A stretch of 20,014 nucleotides of DNA from Candidatus Desantisbacteria bacterium CG1_02_38_46. Lineage in GTDB: Bacteria; Desantisbacteria; UBA1551; UBA1559. Below the pieces are notes generated by a model. That model was not told the origin of the DNA. It saw only the letters and a program-made list of their open reading frames with translations, and did not search any database. The translations under genes and the position numbers were made by a program. Location: contig MNUO01000087.1 in assembly GCA_001871015.1 (NCBI GenBank), positions 1-20,014 on the forward strand, read 5' to 3'. Below, one piece after another: positions 1-11,800 of this stretch (within the stretch, counting starts at the first letter, position 1; the number at the start of each line of letters is the position of its first letter).

Positions 1-1727
1 ATGCTGTTTGCGGTGGAGGATTAGAACTTGGTTTTTTATTTCCTGCTGATTATTCCCTGGAAGTATGGGTAAAGCAAAATTCAAAAGAACCACAGGCATA
101 TATCTCCAAGTGGACTGGTTCTGGTGGTCAATCTGCCTGGTGGCTTGGATATTATGAAGAAGTAGTCCAGTTTGGTGATTATTATGAAGGAGGACAGGTA
201 AGACCTAAGGGAACAGATATTGCTGATGACCAATGGCATTATCTTGTCGGAGTTAGAGAAGGTACAAATCTTTCTCTTTATATTGACGGAGAAAAAGTTG
301 CAGAGGGGCAGTCTCCTGGTGAAGTTTCCGGAGATAATCCTGCACCTGTAAAAATAGGTGGTTTTGGTGTAGGAGAAAAAGCATCCTGGCCATTTAAAGG
401 GCTCATTGATGAAGTTCGTGTGTACTGCCGTGCTTTAACTGAAAAAGAAATTAAAGAACGCTATGAGCTGATTAAAAGTGGTAAGAAGCAGGCCACTTTA
501 GAAGCTCTTCCTTCTGAAGAGATACAAACACCTTTGGTTTTTGGTGTTGTAGAAGGAAAAATAAATTTGATATACGATAAAAAAGACCCGATACAATTTT
601 CTGTCTTTCTTATTGCAGATAGACCAACTGATAAAAAAGAAGAAAAAAAGGTTTTATTTTTATTAACAAATGAAAAAAATAATATTATTGACAAAACAGA
701 GAAAATAGTAACATTAGAAAAGGGGGAAAGAAATAAGGAAGTTTTGGTGTCCCTTCCTCCCAAGGGACATGGAGAGTATAACCTGGAAGTAAAAATTGGA
801 GATGATACAAAAATGAAAAAAAATATTATGGTAAAAGATATGGATATTATATCAAAAGAGAATATTAAAATCAGGGAAGAGAGAAAGAAAACAGGTAATC
901 TTCTTTATCGGGGGATTATTTCTGCTTATGCAGGTTTGAGATACAAAGGAAATAACCCTGATGTAGATGCTACGATTTCTCTTTTAAAGGACCTCGGGGT
1001 TAATTGCTATACTCATCTCATTTATACTCGTTCAGAAAAAGAGCTTGCTTGCCTTCCAGAAGTCTGCACAAAAGCAGAGAAGGAAGGAATAGAAGTGTGG
1101 GTATATCTTGTTCCACCAAGTGAAGCACCAATAAATGTAAAAAAACCTATAGAAGAAAGAAGATACCCTCCCTTTGATATGGACTATTTAAAATGGGCAG
1201 AGGCGGTTGCGAAAATTTCTGTTGAACATCCCAATCTTACCTTGTGGATGATTGATGATTTTGACGGAAATGTTGGCTTTTTCACCCTGGATTACACCAG
1301 AGAGATTTATGAAACATCAAAGAAAATAGCTCCGAAACTACTCTCTGGCGTGTGTGTCTATCATGACAGCATAGAAAACTTTGTAAAAAAAGGTTATCTT
1401 CCTTATTTTGATGCGGTATTGTGGGGTTATCAACATTCTTCTTATATTGACCCTGATTGCGGGATATCGGCAAAAAGTCTACCTCTGGAAATAAACGATT
1501 ATTATAAGATTTGCCCAAACAAAATCCTTGTTCCCTGTATCTATTTTAGCGCTCATTCTTCCTGGCCAAAAGGCAGACCGACAAAAGAATATCTGGAAGA
1601 AGCAACAAAAATTGCTTATGAACAGGCAGGGGTTGTCTGGGTATATTGCACACCTTCTCCGGGTAACTTCAGGTATGGTGTAGTTAAAAATTATATAAAT
1701 TCAATAACTCTTGAGAAATGGAAATAG
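1..1727 (+). CDS. LamG plus TIM-barrel glycoside-hydrolase-like protein, 5' end missing
   Basis: The reading frame is open from base 3 with no stop, so the gene begins left of the window; a GTG at 420 lies inside the LamG domain and is not the true start. About 574 residues are visible. Residues ~1-150 are a LamG/concanavalin-like domain (EVWVK near the start, then a run ending FKGLIDEVRVY, the typical LamG C-terminal strand). Residues ~165-295 form a beta-rich linker. Residues ~300-574 look like a TIM barrel of the divergent 'hypothetical glycosyl hydrolase' type; D418, D419 and D421 in the motif LWMIDDFDG sit where such barrels often carry acidic active-site residues. LamG domains usually bind carbohydrate or other ligands outside the cell, so a secreted or surface enzyme is likely, but the signal peptide lies outside the window. 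Substrate unknown. It is followed after 46 bases by the GH42-like gene on the same strand. Confidence 0.75.
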   Translation, partial: AVCGGGLELGFLFPADYSLEVWVKQNSKEPQAYISKWTGSGGQSAWWLGYYEEVVQFGDYYEGGQVRPKGTDIADDQWHYLVGVREGTNLSLYIDGEKVAEGQSPGEVSGDNPAPVKIGGFGVGEKASWPFKGLIDEVRVYCRALTEKEIKERYELIKSGKKQATLEALPSEEIQTPLVFGVVEGKINLIYDKKDPIQFSVFLIADRPTDKKEEKKVLFLLTNEKNNIIDKTEKIVTLEKGERNKEVLVSLPPKGHGEYNLEVKIGDDTKMKKNIMVKDMDIISKENIKIREERKKTGNLLYRGIISAYAGLRYKGNNPDVDATISLLKDLGVNCYTHLIYTRSEKELACLPEVCTKAEKEGIEVWVYLVPPSEAPINVKKPIEERRYPPFDMDYLKWAEAVAKISVEHPNLTLWMIDDFDGNVGFFTLDYTREIYETSKKIAPKLLSGVCVYHDSIENFVKKGYLPYFDAVLWGYQHSSYIDPDCGISAKSLPLEINDYYKICPNKILVPCIYFSAHSSWPKGRPTKEYLEEATKIAYEQAGVVWVYCTPSPGNFRYGVVKNYINSITLEKWK

Positions 1728-1741
1728 GAGAGGAATTTGAC

Positions 1742-1754
1742 GGGGACAGTCCCC
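1742..1754. repeat. Short perfect palindrome GGGGAC-A-GTCCCC in an intergenic gap
   Basis: A 6-bp perfect inverted repeat around a single base, GC-rich in AT-rich surroundings, lies in the 46-base gap between two genes of the presumed operon. It has no T-run after it, so it is not a standard intrinsic terminator. It resembles short palindromic interspersed repeats (REP-like) seen in many bacterial genomes; that relation is by resemblance only. The next gene's ribosome binding site (AGGGAGG, 1761-1767) lies just downstream and is intact. Confidence 0.5.
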
Positions 1755-1773
1755 TTAATTAGGGAGGAAATAA

Positions 1774-3774
1774 ATGGTTCCAAAAGAATTGGAATGGGTT
1801 TGGAATGCGCGATGGGCAAGCTATGAGGCTGGAGATAAAGAACTTTATCAATTTTCTGAAAAAGATTTTGATAAAAAAGCAAAAAAACTTGCTCAGGCAG
1901 GAGTAAATGCAGTAATTACGTCTGGCTTTCATTTTCGCTGGAGTTTTGTCCATGAATGGCCGAAACTTTCAGAAATGTTAAGAAAAATAGTAAAAAGTTG
2001 TCATAAATATAATATCAAAGTAGTTGAACACCATAGTGCTGTTCTAACCCACAATCCAGCAGGAGAAAATGAGTGGAGTCAAATAAAGAAATGGGAGATA
2101 AATCTAAAGCACAAAGAATTTTACAAGGGGCTGGAAGATGGAGATATAAGTTATGAAGGAGTATGGCTCTCCCAGATGCGCCAGATCGACCCGCGTACAG
2201 GTCAGTTTTCACACACAGTTTATAAAGGATGGGCTCTGTGTCCCAATAACCCGCTTTATCAAAAATTATATTTCCAGTATCTGGCACAAGTTTATAAATG
2301 CGGCGTAGATGGAATAATGACTGATGATGTCCAATTTCGGCCCTCAGGATATGGATGTGGATGTCCTTACTGCCGGAAACTTTTTACTCAAAAAACTGGA
2401 TATAAAATGCCTCCAAACGGATTGTGTGATAAAAGTTTTTATGGAAACATGGATAATCCCTCATACCGTGCATGGCTAATCTGGAGGAAAGAATCTACTC
2501 GTGACCATCATCGCCGGGTAACAAACCATTTTCGCAGATTAGGTCTTGAATTGTGCCGTCCTTTTTATTCCAGTGCAGATACTACTGCCTGGGCAATTCA
2601 GGGTTTAGCAGGAGAAGTAGAAAATGCATCTAAATTATGGACTACTATTTTTACAGAAGTGCTTGGTCTGTTGCCAAATTATTACACCTGGCCCTATGCT
2701 GGCTCAGAGGCAAAGCATAGAAATGCTCTGTGCTATCGGGAAAAGGTTCCTGCGATGTGTCTTTTTTATCCGAAAGACGAAAAAGAAAATTTGCTTTGCT
2801 GGGCATTGACAAAAAGCTGGGGACAATGTTACTGGGGTGGTATTTCCGAGAAAAAACAGGAAGCACTTGGAGAAGTTTTTAATTTTGAAAAAGAACATCC
2901 AGAATTATACGAAAAACCAGAAACAATTTCTGAAATAGGTATTTTGTTTTCTTCGCAAACAAGAACAACTTATAAAGGTATGAAAGAGGAGTATTATGTA
3001 GAGGAATGGCGAGGATGGGTGCAAACACTGATGCGTGCAAACATTCAATTTGATGTAATTATTGACCAGGATTTAGAACAAAAAAGATATTTTGATAGAT
3101 TTAAATTGCTCATCCTCCCAAATGCTGCTCATTTATCAAAAAAACAAATTTCCTCTTTATATTCCTTTGTAGAAAAAGGAGGAAATCTTATTTTAACATA
3201 TGAGACAGGAATGTATGATGAAACAGGAAGAAAACACGAGAAATATCCTTTAGAAAAACTTAAAAAATATGGAAAAGGAAAGGTGCTTACTATTCCCGGT
3301 AAACCAGGAGTTAAAACCTCTTTTTATCTTGAATCCATAGTAGATGATAAAAGACTTATAAAAACAAACTATAAGCCAGATAAAAACTCAATGAAATTAA
3401 TAATAGATTCAGTAAAGAAATTATATAATAAACCTCTTTTAGAGACAGAAAACATCCATGAAGGAATTCTGGTTAATATTTTCAAACACAAAAAAGAATT
3501 GGTAATTCACTTAGCCAACGTTGCAGGAACATCTGATTATAAAGGAAAAATCATTAAACCTGCTAAACATTTAAATTTTCCGTCTGTTTATTCTCTTAGC
3601 GGTAAATCATCAATGACTTTAAAAATTAGAAAAATAATGAGGAAAGCAAAATTATTTTCTCCGGAGATAAAAGAAGAAATAGACTTAAATTGTTACCAGA
3701 AAAATTCTTGCACAATTGTTGAGATTCCTGATAAATACTTAAATTGCTATAGTGCAATACTGCTTGAAAAATAA
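1774..3774 (+). CDS. GH42/GHL6-like TIM-barrel protein with GATase-like domain
   Basis: A 666-residue protein with no signal peptide, so probably cytoplasmic. Residues ~1-370 read as a glycoside-hydrolase-like TIM barrel: the strand motif DGIMTDD (D179, D184, D185) supplies candidate catalytic acids, and a small cysteine cluster follows (C195, C197, C200 in CGCPYC), as in several GH42-like families. Residues ~390-520 look like the class-I glutamine-amidotransferase fold (trimerisation-like domain) of GH42 relatives (motifs LLILPNAAHLS and EKGGNLILTYE). The C-terminal ~100 residues are beta-rich, as in the terminal domain of such enzymes. Start ATG at 1774 is supported by AGGGAGG at 1761-1767, 6 bases upstream. 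The reaction is probably glycoside hydrolysis; substrate cannot be read from the sequence. It lies 17 bases before the membrane-protein gene, suggesting co-expression and possibly intracellular processing of an imported saccharide (inference). Confidence 0.75.
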   Translation: MVPKELEWVWNARWASYEAGDKELYQFSEKDFDKKAKKLAQAGVNAVITSGFHFRWSFVHEWPKLSEMLRKIVKSCHKYNIKVVEHHSAVLTHNPAGENEWSQIKKWEINLKHKEFYKGLEDGDISYEGVWLSQMRQIDPRTGQFSHTVYKGWALCPNNPLYQKLYFQYLAQVYKCGVDGIMTDDVQFRPSGYGCGCPYCRKLFTQKTGYKMPPNGLCDKSFYGNMDNPSYRAWLIWRKESTRDHHRRVTNHFRRLGLELCRPFYSSADTTAWAIQGLAGEVENASKLWTTIFTEVLGLLPNYYTWPYAGSEAKHRNALCYREKVPAMCLFYPKDEKENLLCWALTKSWGQCYWGGISEKKQEALGEVFNFEKEHPELYEKPETISEIGILFSSQTRTTYKGMKEEYYVEEWRGWVQTLMRANIQFDVIIDQDLEQKRYFDRFKLLILPNAAHLSKKQISSLYSFVEKGGNLILTYETGMYDETGRKHEKYPLEKLKKYGKGKVLTIPGKPGVKTSFYLESIVDDKRLIKTNYKPDKNSMKLIIDSVKKLYNKPLLETENIHEGILVNIFKHKKELVIHLANVAGTSDYKGKIIKPAKHLNFPSVYSLSGKSSMTLKIRKIMRKAKLFSPEIKEEIDLNCYQKNSCTIVEIPDKYLNCYSAILLEK

Positions 3775-3791
3775 AGTAAGAGGGGGGTAAA

Positions 3792-5711
3792 ATGAATAAT
3801 TCTGGATACACAAAAAGGGCGTTTATCATTGGAACAATTTGTTCTCTTATTATTGGCTTATGGGTTCCTTTCAGTGAAGGTTATCTTCAGGGTTCTTATA
3901 TGGCAATTGATTTCACCACCGGAGCAGCAATATTCTTGTTCTTTGTCTTAGTTTTTGGAGTAAATATTTTATTGAAGTTGGTTAATAAGAACTATGGATT
4001 AAATCCTCGGGAACTTCTCACTATATACATTATGATGATTATTGCCTGCACTATTCCAACAATGGGACTTACCTTTTACTGGCTCCCAATGATGCCTGCT
4101 GCCTTTTATTATGCAACCCCTGAGAACAAATGGGCTGAAATCCTGCAACCCCATATCAAGGGATGGCTCACTCCAAGAGACCCTTTAGTCCTGAAATATT
4201 TCTATGAAGGAGCACCCAGAGGAACAGGGGTTCCCTGGGGTGCCTGGATTATGCCTCTTTTCTTCTGGACCTTATTCCTGGTGGCTCTATATTTTGTAAT
4301 GATATGTATGATGGTTATTTTAAGAAAACAATGGGTAGAGAAAGAAAGACTTATTTTTCCTCTGGTTCAACTTCCTGTTGAAATGGCACAGGAAGAAGAG
4401 AATAAGATTATTCCTCCACTTTTTAAAAATAAACTGATGTGGATTGGGTTTATTGTTACTTCTATCATCGGAACAATAAATGGTCTTCACCATTATTTTC
4501 ATTTCTTTCCCCAGATTAAAATAGAATCTTCTATTACTATGTTTAGAAACACAGTGGCACTGCCTTTCCGTTTAAGTTTTCCAATGATGGGTTTCACCTA
4601 TCTTATTCCAACAAATCTTTCCTTCAGCTTATGGTTTTTTGCTTTACTCTCCTATATTCAACAGGGAATTATGAACATTACTGGATACACTATAAATGAA
4701 CTTGGCATCCCTTATCTAAATCTTCCGGTGATTAATCATCAGGGGATAGGTGCAATTGTTGTTTTGGTTTTAATGTGCTTATGGCTTGCAAGAAAACAAT
4801 TAAGAGATGTTTTCTCAAAAGCAATTGGCAAGGGAAAAAATATTGATGATTCAAAGGAAATGCTTTCATACCCGGTTGCCTTCTGGGGAATGATTGCAGG
4901 GCTAATCTTTATGGGAATATGGCTCTGTCTCTCAGGAATGCCATGGGTTGCAGTTATTTTATTTTTATTCTTTATGTTTGTCTTATTTATCGGTATTACC
5001 AGGATTGTCTGCGAAGGAGGGGTTGCTTATATCCGCGGTCCTGCCTGTGCTGCTGGTCCTGTTGTGTCTGGACTTGGCTCATCAATTTTAGGACCAATAG
5101 GGCTCACTTCATTAGCGTTTACATTAATCTACAGCGGAGATACAAGAACATTTGTAATGGGCTCGGCAGCAAATGGGTTAAAGATTACTGAAGAAAGAGA
5201 GAGAAATCGTCCTTTATTCTGGGCAATGATGATTGCTGTCATTATCACAATGGTAAGTTCTGTCTACATTACTTTAAAACTTGCCTATCAATACGGGGGA
5301 ATAAATCTTAACACCTGGTTTTTTCAAGGGGGTCCTATATATCCATTTAGATTTGCTGCAGAGAGAATCCAGAACCCTACCCCTCCGCATCCGGGAAGTA
5401 TAATGTGGATGGCAATTGGAGCAGGAGTAATGTGGTTTTTAACTTTTATGCACCATCGATTTTTGTGGTGGCCATTACATCCGTTAGGTTATCCTACTGG
5501 AGGAATATATATGGTTCGCATAATCTGGATTAGTATATTTGCTGCGTGGCTAATCAAATTTGTTGTCTTAAGATATGGCGGACCAAAATTATATAAAGAT
5601 TTACGTCCCTTGTTCTTAGGACTGATTTTAGGACAATTCACTATTTCTGGAATATGGCTGATTATTGACTGGATTGTTGGTGGACAGGGAAATATGCTTT
5701 TCTGGATTTAG
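3792..5711 (+). CDS. Polytopic membrane protein, DUF6785/DUF6784 type
   Basis: A 639-residue, very hydrophobic protein with roughly 12-14 predicted membrane spans: near residues 9-28, 42-64, 76-100, 150-177, 216-236, then several more to the C-terminus. The conserved cytoplasmic-looking segment RKQWVEKERLIFPLVQLP (about 178-195) and the C-terminal region with HHRFLWWPLHPLGYP are, from memory, typical of the DUF6785/DUF6784 pair common in planctomycete-like and candidate-phylum genomes. Biochemical function is not established; an oligosaccharide or peptide transporter-like role is plausible from topology and from its place between a cytoplasmic GH-like gene and secreted carbohydrate-binding genes, but this is inference. 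Start ATG at 3792 has a purine/G-run ribosome binding site (AGGGGGG, 3781-3787) with 4 bases between. Confidence 0.8.
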   Translation: MNNSGYTKRAFIIGTICSLIIGLWVPFSEGYLQGSYMAIDFTTGAAIFLFFVLVFGVNILLKLVNKNYGLNPRELLTIYIMMIIACTIPTMGLTFYWLPMMPAAFYYATPENKWAEILQPHIKGWLTPRDPLVLKYFYEGAPRGTGVPWGAWIMPLFFWTLFLVALYFVMICMMVILRKQWVEKERLIFPLVQLPVEMAQEEENKIIPPLFKNKLMWIGFIVTSIIGTINGLHHYFHFFPQIKIESSITMFRNTVALPFRLSFPMMGFTYLIPTNLSFSLWFFALLSYIQQGIMNITGYTINELGIPYLNLPVINHQGIGAIVVLVLMCLWLARKQLRDVFSKAIGKGKNIDDSKEMLSYPVAFWGMIAGLIFMGIWLCLSGMPWVAVILFLFFMFVLFIGITRIVCEGGVAYIRGPACAAGPVVSGLGSSILGPIGLTSLAFTLIYSGDTRTFVMGSAANGLKITEERERNRPLFWAMMIAVIITMVSSVYITLKLAYQYGGINLNTWFFQGGPIYPFRFAAERIQNPTPPHPGSIMWMAIGAGVMWFLTFMHHRFLWWPLHPLGYPTGGIYMVRIIWISIFAAWLIKFVVLRYGGPKLYKDLRPLFLGLILGQFTISGIWLIIDWIVGGQGNMLFWI

Positions 5712-5713
5712 AT

Positions 5714-5752
5714 TGTCATTCCTGCGAAGGCAGGGATCCAAGATGGATTCCC
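5714..5752. repeat. Interspersed palindromic repeat (GTCATTCCTGCGAAGGCAGG type)
   Basis: The 90-base gap between the membrane-protein gene and the giant-protein start holds a structured repeat. CCTGC (5721-5725) and GCAGG (5730-5734) form a hairpin with loop GAAG, extendable to 8 pairs (5718-5725 with 5730-5737, one G-T). A second, bulged stem joins GGGATCC (5733-5739) with GGATTCCC (5745-5752). The wording TTGTCATTCCTGCGAAGGCAGG matches a widely dispersed bacterial intergenic repeat family (from memory). No T-run follows, so it is not an evident terminator. The rest of the gap (5753-5791) shows no clear promoter. Confidence 0.65.
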
Positions 5753-5801
5753 GTTTTCCCGTCCAACAAGATTGGTAGATAAACACCAGTTGGAGGTTTC
5801 T

Positions 5802-8800
5802 ATGAAGAAAAAATGGTATCTGTCCCTAATTTTTTTACTTTTTACCGGAATCGGCTATGCCACAACCCTGCCTTATGTTGCTGATACAATGACCTCAAGA
5901 TTAATCAATGATACTCCTGTAGTTCATCAAATTATATTTAGAACTGCAACTGCAGATACAATTAATACTGCGACTATGAAATTTTCTCCTGGTTTTGACT
6001 TTGCCAGTAATCCACCAACATTGGGAACTGTATCTGAAATCGGAACAGGAACTATTTCTATTGATGGAGATACAGTTGTTTATACAGTCAAATCAGAATC
6101 ACTTACTTTAGACAATACGACCACAGCAAAAATCATTACCTTAACTAACATCAGGAATGCTTCCCAGAACGCAAATACATACACAGTTACAGTTACAACA
6201 ATCTCTCCTTCAGGTGCAATCATAGATGGTCCAACCTCAAGTCCTTATTTCCTTCTATCAGATACCCTGACCTTTTTAAATTCTTCCTCTTACATAATTT
6301 TCTCTCCTTATTATATAGGAGCAAATATATCTTCCACCTGCACTGCTGTAGTATGTGTGAATGCTCTATCTGGCTATCCTATCCCTGGAAAAACAGTTAC
6401 CCTTTATACCCGTGGAAATTCTGATACAATTTATGATAGTAGGGGTTCTCCAAATACAGGTTCTACACAGACCACCGATGTAAATGGAAGATGCACATTT
6501 ACAATTGTCTCAAGCTATACCGGACTTGACACGCTCATAGCAGTTGTCTCCGGATATCCTGATGATACTATAACCAGGGGAGTAAACAAATACGGGGCAG
6601 CATTAATTCTTCCCTTTGATACCGATACTATTGATATTTCTGGCTATGGCAACAATGGAACTTTTAGCAGCAATCCTGTCTGGGTAGCAGGAAAATATGG
6701 AAGTGCGTTGCAATTTGATGGCATTGACGATTATGTTGATTGTGGAGACCCGGCAAATGGCAGTCTGGATTTTGGAACAGGAGATTTCACATTAGAAGCC
6801 TGGTTTTATTTACCTTCCTTGCCTGGCGACTGGAAAGCAATTATTAATAAAGGAGGCAATGGTCTTGTTGGTTATAATCTTCAAATATCAAGCTGGAACG
6901 CATTAAATGCTAATATTACTGTGGGAACTAACCAGAACGTTGCCAGTGCTGTACTTACTGCTGGCAAATGGTATCATGGAGTGGGTGTTTTTGACAGAGA
7001 TGATAAAATTTATGTTTATTTAAATGGGACTCAAGTAAATGCTGCAGATTATTCGGCAGGAAACACCGGTTCTGTCAGCAATGCTCTTACTTTAAAAATA
7101 GGCAGATATTCTCCTTCCGCTATATGGCATTTTAATGGTGCCATTGATGATGTTAAAATTTACAATCGTGCATTAAGTCCACAGGAAGTAAAAGCAAGTT
7201 TTGATGCAAAAGCAAATAGTTATTTCCTTAAACTTCGCGTTGTTACCCCGATGCGTAATTTAACTGCCGGAGAAACTCCAACTCTTGCAGATTCTATTGT
7301 TATTCAAGCACAATTTGATGATGGAACAAAAGTAGCTAGTTATACTGGTTCATGCACGTTCACTTCTTCAAGTATTAGAGGAGGGTTTGCATTATCCACC
7401 ACCAGTGGCCCCTGGGTAAATCCAATAAATGTAAATTTCAACAAAGGAGAAGCATACGTCTATTATAAAGATACAAAAGCAGGCTCACCTACAATTTCTA
7501 TTCATTCTGACGACCTTAATTATGACACATCTCAGATAGAATCGGTTTCCCCAGGGACATTCAACAACTCTTCTTCTTATATTGCATTCTCTCCTTATAA
7601 AATTAGCGTAAACGGCATTTCAACCTGCACAGCAGTTGTTACTGTGTGTGATACGTATGGGAATCCTATTACCAATAAATTGGTATCGCTACAAACTGCT
7701 AGAGGAGCACAGAATATAATCACTCCAAACCCTGGAACAACTGATGCAAATGGAAAATGCACCTTTACTATTAGCTCTAATTATGAAGGTCAGGATACTC
7801 TGGTTGCAGTTGTTTCTACCAATCCCGATGAAACCATTACGCATGGAATAAACAAGCAGGGAATAGTGGGTGCCTGGCTTTTTGAGGACTGGAATCCAAC
7901 TACTCTCGACATTTCTGGAAACAATAATAATGGAATTTTAACCAATGGTCCGGTCTACACCAGTGGCAAATATGGAAGTGCTTTACAACTTGACGGAATA
8001 AATGATTATGTCAATTGTGGAAATAAATCAAGTTTGGATATGCCGACCAATGACTTTACAGTAGAAGTCTGGGCAAAATGCAATGGATTTACTAACTCTT
8101 CAATAATTTCCAAAGGTTCTTATTTTAATACGGGTAAAGGTTATGATATTTCTTATCCCGGTAGCCCGAAAAACATATATTTCAATATTTACGATGGTTC
8201 TACTTATTCTCCTTTGAACACTGGTTTAGGAGAGACATTCCCCTGGTCTCATATTGTTGGTGTAAGAAGAGGTGGAACAGTTGAGGTATGGGTAAATGGT
8301 GTAAAAAAATCAGGCAGTTATCCAGCAACTTCAATCACCAATGCTGAAACTTTTTATATCGGAAAATCAATAAATAATGTTTATTTTAATGGTCTAATTG
8401 ATGAAGTTAAAATTTATAACCGTGCCTTAGCAGAAGAAGAAATACTTGCAAGTTATCAGGGAAGAGCATCTATTTATTTCACTCAAAATAAATTAAAAAT
8501 TACTTCCAGTTCATTCAGTATTCCCACAAATAAAGCATCTCCCAAAATTACCGTGGAGATGAGAAAAATAAATGAACAGGGGCAGGAGGTAATCGATACT
8601 GATTTTAACAATACAATTACTTTAACCTCTTCATCTCTAAGCGGGGAATTTTCTCAGGAGACTTCGCCCTGGATTGTTGCTAATACTACTACTTTAACTG
8701 CAGGTAGTGGTTATTTCTATTATAAAGACAGTAACACCGGCTCAATAATTGTCACTGTTTCACGCACAGGAATTACTTCTGATACCCAACAAATAACTAT

Positions 8801-11800
8801 TTTTACTGCAAGCAGTTTTAACGAAACTTTATCTTATTTAAGAATAAGCACTTCTCAAGTCCGTGCAAATGGAGAATCCATTGCTTATATAACCTTATCT
8901 TTAAAAGATAACAATAGCAATCCTGTGTTTGATACAGCAGTTATTCTTCAGAGCACGCGTCCTGACTCTACAATTATCTTTAATACCAACCCTGCCAGTG
9001 GTTTAACTGATGTCAATGGTCAATGCACCTGGACAGTCAAAACTTATTATACAGGACAGGATACTTTTACTGGCTTTTGTGTAAATTATCCTGGTAAACA
9101 AATTAGAGAAAATAGGGTGGGTAATCCTTCTTTTGAAGAAGGAACAGGTCAGATTCCTTCTCCCTGGGCAGGCAGTTCTCTTGCCAATACTGACTGCATA
9201 GACACCACTTATGCTTACACTGGAACACGTTCCTTCCGCGTTATTGGAGAATCAGCAACAAATAAAAATGTTTATCAGGAAATCTATAACATTAATAACA
9301 GCATTCCAAGGGGTTCTACCTTTGTTTTTTCTGGATGGTCAAGAGCAGATACACCTACCACGGGTGCTGGCATCTATTATGGTCTTGATGTCGGAATATT
9401 TTATAACACAGGAACGGCTCAGTATTTTGTGGTAGAATTTTCAAAAACCACTCATGACTGGGAATATAAGGAATTATATTTTACCACTGATAATAATAGA
9501 GACGTTACCTCTTTTTACCTGTATTTGCTTTATTATAAACAAACAGGCACTGCATGGTTTGATGATATAAGTCTGAGAAGGGTTCCCGGCATTCGTTTCA
9601 CTGCCTCAAATTTAAAATTTGTTTCTTCTCCTTTCAGTATAATGCAAAATAATTCTTCCCCGAAGATTACAGCAATTGCTACAGGTACTTCTGGTGGAGA
9701 TACTGATACTACTTTCAATAACACTGTTACTCTTACTTCGTCTTCATCTAATGGCAAATTCTCTTCTGATGGAGCAAACTGGTCTACTACTAACGATAGT
9801 TCGATTACACTCACTGCTGGAATAGGGAATTTCTATTATAAAGATACTAATATTGGTACTCCTACAATTACTGTTTCCCGTGTAGATTTAGTAAGCAATG
9901 CCCAGCAAGAAACAATCACTTTGAATCCAAATGCTATTAAATTGGCAATTGTTACTCCTGCACGCAACATTACTGTTGGAGATATTTCTGATTCTATCTG
10001 CGTGCAGGCATGGACAGCAAAGAATGTTAAAGACTCCGGCTACAATGAGACCTGCATTTTTTCTACTTCCTCTGTCACCGGGAGATTTTCCTTCAGTACT
10101 TCAGGAGAAACCTGGACTTCAACAATTACATTAAAAATGGTGCAGGGAGAAACTTATGTTTATTACCAGGATATTAAAACTGGCTCACCTACAATTACAG
10201 TTAAATCTGGAGCTTTAGAAGAGACCTCTCAGATTCAATCCATAATTGTTGGCTCCTTTAATAATACTTCTTCTTACATCATTTTTACTCCTTATCAAAT
10301 CCAAGCAGATGGCACATCTACTTGCACTGCTGTAGTCACTGTCTGTGATACCTACGGTAATCCTTTAACAGGAAATGCTGTTAGCCTTTATACTGTAAGA
10401 GGAAATAAGGATACAGTTACACCTTCTTCAGGAATAACACTTGCAGATGGGAAATGTACCTTTACTATTAAATCCTCTTACGCAGGTCAGGATACAATCA
10501 TAGCAGTTGTCTCTATTTATCCTGATGATACAATTACCCGCAGTATAAATAAATATGGAGCAGTAGGTATCTGGCATTTTGATGATGGCAATACAACCAC
10601 CATCGATGGTTCTGGATACGGAAATAATGGAGTTCTTGCCAATGGTCCGGTCTATGTCGGTGGCAAATACGGAAGCGCTCTGCAGTTTGACGGAGTAAAT
10701 GATTATGTTGACTGCGGGAATAATACAATCCTGAATTGCACAAGCGCACTTACAGTTGAAGCATGGGTGAGACCATTAAAGGGCGATGCTTATCAGAGAG
10801 GTATAGTTGAAAAAACAATAGGCTCTGGATATACTGGCTGGTCATTGTTTCAGGGTTCCAATAACAATGGATATCGTTTCTTTGTAGCTTTAACCGACGG
10901 AAGCCTTAAGGGTGCATCTACAGGCGCAGGTACTATAATTGTTGATACCTGGACTCATATTGTTGCTGTAAAGGATACAAGTAGTATTTATATCTATATG
11001 AATGGAGAGTTGAAAAACAGTGCTTCTGCACCTCTACCAATAGCTTCAAACTCGCAGAGTGCTAAAATTGGCCGGTATGCTTTTTTTTCTACAGGCGATG
11101 TGTATTTCAATGGTCTTATTGATGGAGTTAGAATTTACAACCGTGTTTTAAGCACAGAAGAGATCAAGGCAAGTTATCAGGGAAGAGCAAATATTTATTT
11201 CTCCGGTTATAAATTAAATTTTACTCCCTCTCCTTTCAGAGTGAAAGCAGGAAAGGAAGTGCCTCTTAGTATTTCACTTGGAGGTGAGGTTGGTGGTGTA
11301 GATTCTTCCTTTAATGACACTTGTTTAATTCAATCTTCTTCTGACAGTGGACAATTCTCTGCTACTTCTACTTTTTCTGGAAGTGAAACCAATTCAATGG
11401 TAGTAAGATTAGTGCAGGGAGAAACTCAAGTATATTACCGTGATTTAAGATTTGGAACACCAACTCTTACTGTTTCAAGAGGTAGTGAATATGAATCCTC
11501 TATCTATCAGGAAACAATTACTGGTTCTAAAATTCAATTTGTTTCTTCTCCTTTCACTATTTCCTCTTGTGATACTACGCTTATTAAAATTGCAGGGTAT
11601 GATGAACTTGGCAATACTGATACTAACTGGTCTGAAACAGTAGAATTTTCTTCTAATTCTAATAGATGTAAGTTCTCTGCTACAGGAGCATCGGACAATG
11701 ATACAACTATTGTTTTAAGGATGGTGAGTGGAGAAACTTCCTGTTATGTTAAGAATACAAAAGGTGGTATCTGGACAATTACTGCGAAGTCCTGGGATTC

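Noticed and set aside
420-422. GTG start of the first gene at 420
   Set aside because: The same frame is open back to base 3 and encodes a LamG domain that spans position 420, so this GTG is internal.
1742-1754. Intrinsic terminator after the first gene
   Set aside because: The stem is short and no T-run follows; the next gene starts 20 bases later with its own ribosome binding site.
5718-5752. Intrinsic terminator after the membrane-protein gene
   Set aside because: Hairpins are present, but only TTTT follows within CCCGTTTTCCC, with no T-tract; it matches a dispersed repeat better.
5772-5801. Upstream TTG start for the giant protein
   Set aside because: It adds ten polar residues before a normal signal peptide and lacks a ribosome binding site, while ATG 5802 has GGAGG at proper spacing.
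6276-11524. CRISPR-like array or simple tandem repeats in the giant gene
   Set aside because: The repetition is at the level of diverged protein domains of hundreds of bases, all in one open frame, without short identical repeats and unique spacers.
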